Shown here one piece after another: positions 34,923 through 42,157 of a DNA stretch of 64,000 bases. The position numbers and the translations under genes are program-made. The stretch's first letter is position 1. Each line of letters opens with the position of its first letter. The DNA is from an uncultured Alcaligenaceae bacterium. GTDB lineage: Bacteria > Pseudomonadota > Gammaproteobacteria > Burkholderiales > Burkholderiaceae_B. Below the pieces are notes generated by a model. The model worked only from the letters and a program-made list of their open reading frames with translations. It was not told the origin of the DNA and did no database searches. The stretch spans positions 1 through 64,000 of the forward strand of contig CALKIR010000009.1 in NCBI GenBank assembly GCA_937995985.1, given 5' to 3'.

Positions 34923-35147
34923 ATGCTTGAATCACTATTTTTGCTCTTGCCTATTAGCATTTTATTTGTGCTGCTTATCGGAGTAGCATTGTGGTGGGCA
35001 GTGTTTTCAGGCCAGTTTGAAGATCTGGACGCAGCAGGAAAATCAATTTTGCTGGATGATGACAGCACCCCAGAGGCAGAGTCAAAGCAGCATGCATTAA
35101 GCATGCAAAAACATGATAATGACGCCCAAAAAAGCAAGAAAAACTAG
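34923..35147 (+). CDS. ccoS: Cbb3 oxidase maturation protein CcoS
   Basis: Small membrane protein needed for cofactor insertion into cbb3 oxidase. The 74 residues start with one helix (SLFLLLPISILFVLLIGVALWW). The CcoS signature WWAVFSGQFEDLDAAGKSILLDDD follows, then a polar tail rich in Ser, Gln and Lys that is longer than usual. It sits between the ccoI remnant and ccoN, where CcoS is expected. Confidence 0.93.
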   Translation: MLESLFLLLPISILFVLLIGVALWWAVFSGQFEDLDAAGKSILLDDDSTPEAESKQHALSMQKHDNDAQKSKKN

Positions 35148-35187
35148 GTGCTTGAAGTCTAAAAGGCCTAAGTGAGAGCACAGTTTT

Positions 35188-35217
35188 TTGTCATTTGGTT
35201 TTCACCTAGGGTAGAAT
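35188..35217 (+). promoter_or_regulatory. Promoter of ccoNOQP
   Basis: TTGTCA (35188-35193), an 18-bp spacer and TAGAAT (35212-35217), about 135 nt before ccoN. No TTGAT-N4-ATCAA FNR box is visible at the activating position or elsewhere in the ccoS-ccoN gap. Confidence 0.5.
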
Positions 35218-35349
35218 GTCATTAAATAATAACGCACGGAACAAAATATTTGCAGGAAGTTTGCGCTGCAGCTTGATGCTGGGCGCAAAAAAGCGTGCGT
35301 ATTCTACGTAAAGTAAAGGGTTTTTTATTACTTGTTAGAGGGGAAGCAA

Positions 35350-36864
35350 ATGGGCACTACTGACGCTGTCCACGTGGGTACTTCCAGCCAGCAAATCACC
35401 AGCGCTCGCACGGAGACATTCGACTATGGTGTGGTTCGAATGTTTACCATTGCGACCGTTTTTTGGGGCGTTGTTGGTATGGGGGTCGGGTTACTCATTG
35501 CGTTGCAGCTAATTTGGCCGCAGCTCAATTTTGAGATTCCATGGTTAACCTATGGCCGGATTAGACCGGTCCATACTAACTTAGTCATTTTTGCTTTTGG
35601 CGGTAGCGCATTGTTTGCGACATCTTATTACGTCGCCCAGCGTACCTGTCAAACACGTATTTTTAGCCCAGCACTCGCTAGATTTACCTTTTGGGGCTGG
35701 CAGCTGGCTATGTTTGGCGCATTGGTAACTTTGCCAATGGGCTTCACATCGACTAAAGAGTATGCCGAGCTCGAGTGGCCAATTGATATCTTGGTAACAT
35801 TGGTTTGGGTATGCTACGCCATTGTTTTCTTTGGCACCTTGGCCAAGCGTCGCGTGCGTCATATTTATGTTGCCAACTGGTTCTACGGCTCATTCATTTT
35901 GACCATTGCCGTTCTGTATATCTTCAACAACCTTGAGATTCCCGTCTCTATGTGGAAGTCATACTCCGTATATGCCGGGGTACAGGATGCAATGGTGCAG
36001 TGGTGGTATGGTCATAATGCGGTTGGTTTCTTCTTAACTGTGAGCTTCTTAGGAATGATGTACTACTTTGTTCCTAAGCAAGCACAGCGTCCCATTTATT
36101 CATACCGCTTGTCGATCGTGCACTTCTGGGCATTGGCCTTTACCTATATGTGGGCTGGTCCACACCACTTGCTTTATACCTCCTTGCCTGATTGGACTCA
36201 GTCGCTTGGGATGGCCTTCTCTCTAATTTTGCTGGCTCCTTCATGGGGAGGGATGATCAACGGTATCATGACCCTTTCCGGTGCTTGGCATCGATTGCGT
36301 ACAGATCCCATCTTAAAGTTCTTGGTGGTGGCGCTTTCTTTCTACGGGATGTCCACATTTGAAGGCTCAATGATGGCTATCCGTACCGTGAATGCCTTGT
36401 CTCACTATACTGACTGGACAGTAGGGCACGTACACTCTGGGGCATTGGGCTGGTTAGCAATGATCACCTTTGGCTCCTTGTATTACATGATCCCCCGTCT
36501 GTATGGTCGTCGTAGCATGGCTAAACCACAACTGGTTGAGTTGCACTTCTGGTTAGCTACCCTGGGCGTGGTGTTGTATATCGCTGCCATGTGGATTGCT
36601 GGGGTCATGCAAGGGCTCATGTGGCGTGCTGTAAGCCCAGATGGCATGTTGACCTACAGCTTTATCGAGGGTCTGAAAGCAACCTATCCGTTCTACGCAA
36701 TTCGCGCTTTAGGTGGTGCATTATTTGTGATAGGGATGCTGTTGATGGCATATAACACCATTATCACCATCATGGGTCAAAAGAAGGTCAACCCTGTTGT
36801 ACCGTTCAAGAACCCTGATGCATTGGACCCCGCAAATGTAGGTCCTGCAGTGGTTACGGAATGA
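35350..36864 (+). CDS. ccoN: Cbb3-type cytochrome c oxidase subunit I
   Basis: Catalytic subunit with the low-spin heme b and the heme b3-CuB centre, reducing oxygen at low concentrations. About 12 helices are present. Key parts are RIRPVHTNLVIFAFGGSALF (low-spin heme ligand), the WWYGHNAVGFFLT segment with the CuB histidine and cbb3-type tyrosine region, AGPHHLLYTSLPDW with the CuB His-His pair, and VGHVHSGALGWLAM with the heme ligands. The start is ATG 35350 behind GAGGGG, giving about 504 residues. It opens the ccoNOQP operon. Confidence 0.97.
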   Translation: MGTTDAVHVGTSSQQITSARTETFDYGVVRMFTIATVFWGVVGMGVGLLIALQLIWPQLNFEIPWLTYGRIRPVHTNLVIFAFGGSALFATSYYVAQRTCQTRIFSPALARFTFWGWQLAMFGALVTLPMGFTSTKEYAELEWPIDILVTLVWVCYAIVFFGTLAKRRVRHIYVANWFYGSFILTIAVLYIFNNLEIPVSMWKSYSVYAGVQDAMVQWWYGHNAVGFFLTVSFLGMMYYFVPKQAQRPIYSYRLSIVHFWALAFTYMWAGPHHLLYTSLPDWTQSLGMAFSLILLAPSWGGMINGIMTLSGAWHRLRTDPILKFLVVALSFYGMSTFEGSMMAIRTVNALSHYTDWTVGHVHSGALGWLAMITFGSLYYMIPRLYGRRSMAKPQLVELHFWLATLGVVLYIAAMWIAGVMQGLMWRAVSPDGMLTYSFIEGLKATYPFYAIRALGGALFVIGMLLMAYNTIITIMGQKKVNPVVPFKNPDALDPANVGPAVVTE

Positions 36865-36872
36865 GGCAGAGC

Positions 36873-37529
36873 ATGTCAAAAAAGAAAAAGTTTTTTTCCC
36901 ATGCGACCATTGAGACAAACGTTGGGCTACTCATCGTTTTTAGTATCTTGGTCATTTCCTTTGCTGGATTGGTACAAATTGTGCCCTTGTTTTTCCAGCA
37001 CTCAACGACAACTCCAACTGAAGGGGTCAAGCCTTATACCCCCCTTCAGTTGATTGGTCGTGATGTATATATTCGCGAAGGTTGTGTCGGCTGTCACTCG
37101 CAGCAGATTCGTATGCTGGAGTCTGAGGTGCAGCGCTACGGACCTTATTCTTTAGCTGGAGAGTCTGTTTATGACCACCCCTTCTTATGGGGCTCCAAGC
37201 GCACTGGTCCCGATCTTGCCCGTGTGGGTGAGCGCTATACCGACGAGTGGCACCGTATTCACTTGCGTAACCCCCGTGACGTTGTTCCTGAATCTAATAT
37301 GCCTGCGTACCCATGGTTGCAGCATAACTCTGTAGAAGGTTGGGATGTACAACGTCGTATGGAGGTCATGCGTATGCTTGGTGTGCCCTACACCGATGAG
37401 GAGATTGAAAAAGCTCCTAAAGCCTTGGTAGGAAAAACTGAGGAAGATGCTCTCGTTGCTTATTTGCAAAACTTGGGTGTCGGTGGTCGGGCCGCAGCAG
37501 CACAAGCAGTCGCCGAAGGGAGACGTTAA
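36873..37529 (+). CDS. ccoO: Cbb3-type cytochrome c oxidase subunit II (monoheme c)
   Basis: Membrane-anchored cytochrome c subunit of cbb3 oxidase. One N-terminal helix (residues ~15-37) is followed by the periplasmic heme domain with EGCVGCHSQQIRML. The axial methionine is probably in ESNMPAYPWL. ATG 36873 has GAGG 6 nt upstream; an ATG at 36861 overlapping the ccoN stop is the alternative and adds 4 residues. The stop shares one base with the ccoQ start. Confidence 0.96.
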   Translation: MSKKKKFFSHATIETNVGLLIVFSILVISFAGLVQIVPLFFQHSTTTPTEGVKPYTPLQLIGRDVYIREGCVGCHSQQIRMLESEVQRYGPYSLAGESVYDHPFLWGSKRTGPDLARVGERYTDEWHRIHLRNPRDVVPESNMPAYPWLQHNSVEGWDVQRRMEVMRMLGVPYTDEEIEKAPKALVGKTEEDALVAYLQNLGVGGRAAAAQAVAEGRR

Positions 37530-37702
37530 TGTGGGCTGTTCTTAACGCACTAGCCACCATTTTAAGCATGATTACCTTTTTTGGTATTGTGGTCTGGGCA
37601 TGGTCTAAGGGCCGTGCCAAGGCCAACAAAGAGGCGGCGATGTTGCCCTTTGATTTGCCGGATGAGGCAGACCAAGAAAGTGAGGTAGGGGATTCTAAAT
37701 GA
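37529..37702 (+). CDS. ccoQ: Cbb3-type cytochrome c oxidase subunit CcoQ
   Basis: Small subunit stabilising the cbb3 complex. The 57 residues have one helix (LATILSMITFFGIVVWAW) and the typical SKGRAKANKEAAMLPFD motif, ending in an acidic tail. The start overlaps the ccoO stop (TAATG) and the stop overlaps ccoP (ATGA). It was found by reading the gap between ccoO and ccoP. Confidence 0.92.
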   Translation: MWAVLNALATILSMITFFGIVVWAWSKGRAKANKEAAMLPFDLPDEADQESEVGDSK

Positions 37703-38631
37703 GTGATTTTTTTAGTGTCGGGTGGTCTATTTGGATCGCTACGATTGCAATCTTAGGTATTATCTTTTGCCTGTGGGTGCTCTTTAGCCAAAGAAAGCGA
37801 GTCACAGACGAAAGTGCGAGCACGGATGAGCCTATTCCTAACAAGGTTTGGGATGGCAATATTGTTGAGTTAGACAACTCGGCGCCGCGCTGGTTTAACG
37901 TTATGTACATTGGCCTGTGTATTTTTGCCTTTGGCTATTTGTTGCTCTACCCTGGCTTGGGTAGCTTCAAAGGCCTTTTAGGTTGGACTGCAGCAAAGCA
38001 AGTACAAGAGCAGCAAATGGAGGTCAATGCACGTCTTGACCCGATTTATGCTCGTTTTGCAGAGATGGAAATCGAAGAGATAGCTGCAGATGACGAGGCG
38101 AGAGTAATTGGGCAGCGGTTATTTTTAAATAATTGCGCTCAATGCCACGGCTCTGATGCTAAAGGAAGTCCTAGTTTTCCCAACTTAACCGATGACAAGT
38201 GGTTGTGGGGTGGGAAGCCTGAGGACATTCTCTTTACGATTACCAATGGGCGTAATGGGGTGATGACCGCACATGCAAGCATGATGACTCCAAATGAGGC
38301 TTCAGATATTGCTCAGTATATTCGCTCATTAAATGGATTGGCCCATGACTCTTTGCGTGTGAACGCAGGGGAGCGTTTATACCAGCAGTTCTGTGTAGCT
38401 TGTCACGGTGCTGATGCAAAAGGCAATCAGTTATTAGGGGCGCCCGATCTAACTGATAACAACTGGTTATATGATAGCTCTGAGGCCACAATTGTTGAGG
38501 GTATCTTACAAGGCCGCAACAACAAAATGCCAGCTCAAAAGGATATCCTGACGCCCGAGCAAATTCGCGTTTTAGCAGGTTGGGTATGGGGCTTATCGAA
38601 TAATCCTCAGCAAACTGCAAATGCGGATTAA
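37699..38631 (+). CDS. ccoP: Cbb3-type cytochrome c oxidase subunit III (diheme c)
   Basis: Diheme cytochrome c subunit delivering electrons to CcoO and CcoN. Two N-terminal helices (residues ~7-27 and ~72-95) flank VWDGNIVELDNSAPRWF, typical of CcoP. Two class I cytochrome c domains follow, with CAQCHGSDAKG and CVACHGADAKG and downstream methionine ligands. The 310-residue length is normal. It overlaps ccoQ by 4 bp. Confidence 0.97.
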   Translation: MSDFFSVGWSIWIATIAILGIIFCLWVLFSQRKRVTDESASTDEPIPNKVWDGNIVELDNSAPRWFNVMYIGLCIFAFGYLLLYPGLGSFKGLLGWTAAKQVQEQQMEVNARLDPIYARFAEMEIEEIAADDEARVIGQRLFLNNCAQCHGSDAKGSPSFPNLTDDKWLWGGKPEDILFTITNGRNGVMTAHASMMTPNEASDIAQYIRSLNGLAHDSLRVNAGERLYQQFCVACHGADAKGNQLLGAPDLTDNNWLYDSSEATIVEGILQGRNNKMPAQKDILTPEQIRVLAGWVWGLSNNPQQTANAD

Positions 38632-38666
38632 TGGTGTATTATTTTAAGTAGCAATAGAGGTATGCA

Positions 38667-40181
38667 ATGAGTAGCAACTCTCCCGATGTTTCTCGCTCTG
38701 AAAAAAACACTGAGAAAGCACCACAATGGCAGCCGCCGGTGATCAAAAAGTCAAAAGCAGAACTCGGGGAGGCGCCTCATCCGGCGAGCCCGGTGGCAGA
38801 GATCCGAGGGAAAATTTATCCCCGCTCTGTCACGGGCACCTTTGCTACTTGGCGTATTATTTTTGTTTATTTTACGCAAATCATTTTTTATGGACTGCCT
38901 TGGTTACAGTGGAATGGCCGGCAAGCGGTGCTGTTTGACCTAGGGGCCCGTAAGTTTTATTTGTTTGGCCTAGTGCTGTGGCCACAGGATATTATTTATC
39001 TCACAGTATTATTAATTATTTCTGCATACGGATTATTTTTATTTACCGCGGTTGCGGGTCGACTGTTCTGTGGTTATGCCTGTCCGCAAACGGTTTATAC
39101 AGAAATCTTTATGTGGATAGAGCGCAAAGTAGAAGGGGATCGGGTGGCGCGTATTCGTCTCGATGAGCAACCGATGAATGCGCGAAAATTTAGAATAAAA
39201 TTTACCAAACACTTCCTTTGGGTTGCGGTAGCGTTCTGGACGGGCTTTACTTTCATTGGTTATTTCGCGCCTATCCGTGAGTTAGGGGGGCATCTGATCA
39301 ACCTGACCCTAGGACCTTGGCAGTGGTTCTGGCTGATTTTCTATTCTTTTGCTACTTGGGGTAATGCCGGTTTTTTACGTGAAGCGGTATGTAAATATAT
39401 GTGCCCCTATGCCCGCTTCCAAAGTGTAATGGTGGATCAAGACACCATGGTGGTGAGCTACGATTATGTTCGTGGGGAGCCGCGTGGTGCGCGTTCTCGC
39501 AAAACAGACCATAAAAAAGCTGGTTTGGGTGATTGTATTAACTGCACCTTGTGTGTACAGGTTTGTCCCACAGGCATTGATATACGTGATGGGCTGCAAT
39601 ACATGTGTATTGGTTGTGGGCATTGTGTGGATGTGTGTAATGAGGTTATGAATAAGATGGGTTATGAGCCTAATCTAATTCGCTATACCTCGGGACGTGC
39701 GATTGCCGAGCGTTTGGATCAAAAACAAGCTCGTAAGCGTATTTTCCGTCCACGTGTGTTGGTTTATACCACTTTATTAGTGGTTATTTTGGCTATATTT
39801 TTTGGCTCCTTGGCAACACGCAGCAGTCTAAAGCTAGATGTGATTCGTGACCGTGGCAGCTTGGGGCGTATTGTCGATGAACGTACCATAGAAAATGTGT
39901 ATAGGCTTCAAATTGCGAATACTCGTGAAGAGCCAGTAGAGGTGCGGCTGTCTGCGAGTGGCCTAGAAGGGCTGGAAATTGTCAATACGGATAATAATAC
40001 GAATAAGGTCATTTTAGAGCCAGCAAGCAATCAGTTGATACCGGTGATTATTCGTGCGCCTTATAATCAGGATCTGACTATGGGAATGCATCCTATTAAG
40101 GTACAGATAGAAACTGATCCTGTGGTGGGACGTGCAGAAAGTCGTGTAGAGTCAACTAATTTTTATGTTCCCGCTCAATAG
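38667..40181 (+). CDS. ccoG: Cbb3 oxidase assembly ferredoxin-like protein CcoG (FixG/RdxA)
   Basis: Membrane iron-sulfur protein that reduces copper for cbb3 assembly. Five to six helices lie in the N-terminal two thirds, with GRLFCGYACPQTVYTEIFMW and EAVCKYMCPYARFQSVM. Two 4Fe-4S clusters are bound by CINCTLCVQVCPTGIDIRDG and CIGCGHCVDVCNEVM. A late helix (VYTTLLVVILAIFFGSLA) leads to a periplasmic Ig-like domain (FixG C-terminal). The 504-residue length is normal. It follows ccoP by 35 nt. Unlike its partners ccoI and ccoH it looks complete. Confidence 0.96.
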   Translation: MSSNSPDVSRSEKNTEKAPQWQPPVIKKSKAELGEAPHPASPVAEIRGKIYPRSVTGTFATWRIIFVYFTQIIFYGLPWLQWNGRQAVLFDLGARKFYLFGLVLWPQDIIYLTVLLIISAYGLFLFTAVAGRLFCGYACPQTVYTEIFMWIERKVEGDRVARIRLDEQPMNARKFRIKFTKHFLWVAVAFWTGFTFIGYFAPIRELGGHLINLTLGPWQWFWLIFYSFATWGNAGFLREAVCKYMCPYARFQSVMVDQDTMVVSYDYVRGEPRGARSRKTDHKKAGLGDCINCTLCVQVCPTGIDIRDGLQYMCIGCGHCVDVCNEVMNKMGYEPNLIRYTSGRAIAERLDQKQARKRIFRPRVLVYTTLLVVILAIFFGSLATRSSLKLDVIRDRGSLGRIVDERTIENVYRLQIANTREEPVEVRLSASGLEGLEIVNTDNNTNKVILEPASNQLIPVIIRAPYNQDLTMGMHPIKVQIETDPVVGRAESRVESTNFYVPAQ

Positions 40182-40188
40182 CAGGACG

Positions 40189-40233
40189 GCTCCCAAGAGC
40201 GCGTGAGGCGGTTCTTGGGGGCATTGGTTTTTT
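40189..40233 (+). terminator. Hairpin terminator between ccoG and ccoH
   Basis: 10-bp stem GCTCCCAAGA/TCTTGGGGGC (one G-T pair) with a 14-nt loop, followed by TTTTTT. It may reduce read-through into ccoH. Confidence 0.6.
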
Positions 40234-40265
40234 GATGTGATTTTTTATCTGACAAGGAGTCCCTA

Positions 40266-40598
40266 ATGGGCAAGTCCATGGAAGAACTCGATGCTAATCC
40301 GAATCCCTGGTACAAGGAGCCTTGGCCGTGGATTTTAATGTCTGGTCCTGCCATTGTAATGGTGGCCTGCATTATTACTATTTATTTAGCTTTTAGTACG
40401 GGGGCTAATGAAGATATAGGCGGGGCGGTACGACGGGGCTTAGTAATAGAGGTCTTACAAGAAAGATCAAGCGTGGGTAATGCCAATTTAGGCGCATCTG
40501 AGGGGACTGTGGAGATTCCACCTTCATTACAGGAAATAGAGGCCAAACAAAAATCGCTGCAACTTGCTGAGCAATTAAGACAACAGGCTGATAATTAG
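40266..40598 (+). CDS. ccoH: Reduced FixH/CcoH-like protein
   Basis: CcoH normally works with CcoI in cbb3 assembly and is about 150-180 residues long. This 110-residue protein keeps the diagnostic N-terminal PWYKEPWPWILMSGPAIVM and one helix (~22-43). The usual VxDDYYxxGLxIN motif after the helix is degraded (IGGAVRRGLVIE), and the periplasmic beta-domain is replaced by a short Gln/Glu-rich tail ending in a predicted coiled coil (~85-108). The ribosome site AAGGAG is close to the start and the frame is intact. The reduction parallels that of ccoI in the same cluster. Confidence 0.8.
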   Translation: MGKSMEELDANPNPWYKEPWPWILMSGPAIVMVACIITIYLAFSTGANEDIGGAVRRGLVIEVLQERSSVGNANLGASEGTVEIPPSLQEIEAKQKSLQLAEQLRQQADN

Positions 40599-40643
40599 GG
40601 TTTAGCTTGTTATGGGCTCTTAGTGGGCCTGTGCTTGGCATCG

Positions 40644-40671
40644 ATAGCCTACCGTTAGGTAGGCTATTTTG
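40644..40671 (+). terminator. Terminator after ccoH
   Basis: Perfect 10-bp stem ATAGCCTACC/GGTAGGCTAT with a GTTA loop, followed by TTTGTTTG. It closes the cco cluster. Confidence 0.9.
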
Positions 40672-40796
40672 TTTGTATTTATTCTAAATCAAAGCGAGTA
40701 CAAATTAATTTTATTAACCTGTCAGAACACTATGTAAATAGGGTATTGCTTAGCAGATTGATAGCCGTAACTTAGGGTTTAGGCTGAGGAGTCACA

Positions 40797-41051
40797 ATGA
40801 TTGGTACGCGCAGTGAATATAGACGAATTTGGTGGGGGGCTGTACTGTGGCCCTCATTTTTAGGGGCTATGTTTTTGTGCTTTATTGTATTTATGTTGGT
40901 TGACCCCGCTGAGGTCCTTTTTTTAGGCTCTATACAGCTGAGTCGTGCCGCAGCCTATACCATGGGCTTTTTTCTTTTCTGGTTTGTAGGCAGCGTGATT
41001 AGCTACCTGACTATTAAGATTACGCCCCCTAAGTTTGAGGATGACTTTTAG
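40797..41051 (+). CDS. Small two-helix membrane protein of unknown function
   Basis: 84 residues with two hydrophobic helices (~12-35 and ~47-70) separated by VDPAEVLFLGSIQLSR. The N-terminus is basic (GTRSEYRRIWW) and the C-terminal tail acidic (PPKFEDDF). GAGGAG lies 6 nt before the ATG. I do not recognise the family. It sits between the cbb3 assembly genes and the convergent fnr gene, with only 4 nt between stops, and is separated from ccoH by a terminator, so it needs its own promoter. The location suggests, but does not show, a respiratory role. Confidence 0.75.
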   Translation: MIGTRSEYRRIWWGAVLWPSFLGAMFLCFIVFMLVDPAEVLFLGSIQLSRAAAYTMGFFLFWFVGSVISYLTIKITPPKFEDDF

Positions 41052-41055
41052 GCAG

Positions 41056-41799
41056 TTATTTTGGGTGCTCAGCTGCACACTCAACACCTGACAGTTCGCG
41101 TAAGGCATCGAGATCTAAGAGCATCACCTCGCGCTGTTGTATTTTAAGCAAACCTTCGCGGGCAAAGCGCGAAAAAAGACGGCTGACTGTTTCTAGGGTC
41201 AGGCCTAAAAAATTACCGATTTCTTCACGGCTCATGCGTAGGATAAACTCATAGGGCGAGTAACCTAAAGCAGATAGGCGTTCCGATAAGTTAAGTAAGA
41301 ATGCTGCCAGTCGCTGCTCGCTGCGTAATGCTCCGAGAGTTTTCATCAGATTGTGTGAGCGTGCGATTTCTTGACTCATGAGACGTCTGAGTTGGGTTTG
41401 TAAAACAGGCATTTCAGCAGCCAGTCTATCAAAGTCATTCATGCGCATCACACAGACTTCACTATCCTCGAGGGCGATTGCATGAGAACGGTGGATATCA
41501 GTTTGAAGCCCGTCTATACCGGCAATTTCGCCTGGTAGCAAAAAACTTGTGATTTGTACATGGCCAGAAGCATCTTCGAGTTGAGTTTTTAGGCTGCCAG
41601 AGCGTAAAGCATAGATAGCATCGGCAGGATCACCCAACTGAAAGAGGGTGCTATTTTTAGGTAAACGAATGCGCTCTTGGACAAGAGCGTCAAGCTGCTC
41701 TAGTTCGCTCATGCTCAGCCCAAAGGATAAGCAAAATTCGCTGAGCATGCAGGTAGAGCAGCGCATTGAGTCTGGAGTTACAGGAATCTTTTTGTGCAT
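41056..41799 (-). CDS. fnr: FNR-family oxygen-responsive transcription regulator
   Basis: Crp/Fnr regulator sensing oxygen by a 4Fe-4S cluster and probably controlling cco genes. Three N-terminal cysteines (CSTCMLSEFC) plus one in EDSEVCVMR form the cluster set. The cyclic-nucleotide-binding-like beta roll has GSLKTQLEDASGHVQITSFLLPGE. The dimer helix follows, then the HTH MSREEIGNFLGLTLETVSRLFSRF with the E-x2-SR recognition residues of FNR. The start at 41799 gives 247 residues; the open frame extends 37 codons further without similarity. Often called Fnr, Anr or Btr in this group. Confidence 0.95.
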   Translation of the reverse strand: MHKKIPVTPDSMRCSTCMLSEFCLSFGLSMSELEQLDALVQERIRLPKNSTLFQLGDPADAIYALRSGSLKTQLEDASGHVQITSFLLPGEIAGIDGLQTDIHRSHAIALEDSEVCVMRMNDFDRLAAEMPVLQTQLRRLMSQEIARSHNLMKTLGALRSEQRLAAFLLNLSERLSALGYSPYEFILRMSREEIGNFLGLTLETVSRLFSRFAREGLLKIQQREVMLLDLDALRELSGVECAAEHPK

Positions 41800-42041
41800 T
41801 GATAATAATAAGAGTGCTACGGAGTATTTGCGATGCAGCAAATACAGAATAATTGTAGCGTGAATCAACCAACTTTGTGGCCATCGCGTGCTTATTACAA
41901 CAGCAACCATCGATGACTCATGTACAGCTACTGATATTCAATTCTTAATGTTTAAGTGTAAATCTTTTTTGCAAACTTTGCACTTTGAATAAGGAAAGCA
42001 GCCTTTAGCTAATGAATATGAAGTTTATTTACATTTCATGC

Positions 42042-42070
42042 CTTGAAAATTGGTTGCTATGACGCGATAT
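42042..42070 (+). promoter_or_regulatory. Heat-shock (sigma32-like) promoter of clpB
   Basis: CTTGAAA (42042-42048), a 14-bp spacer and CGCGATAT (42063-42070), six of eight matches to CCCCATNT. It lies about 90 nt before clpB in the 358-bp fnr-clpB divergent gap. The rest of that gap is AT-rich and holds no gene. Confidence 0.6.
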
Positions 42071-42157
42071 ACATTATATAGATTAATAAAACAACAGCAG
42101 CGCATTCATTCATAAGCGCTGAAAATGATGAGAAATATACTTAGAGGCTAGGAAATA

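Noticed and set aside
41800..41910. Upstream 37-codon extension of fnr
   Set aside because: FNR proteins begin shortly before the CxxC cluster motif; the extra part is hydrophobic low-value sequence without a ribosome site.
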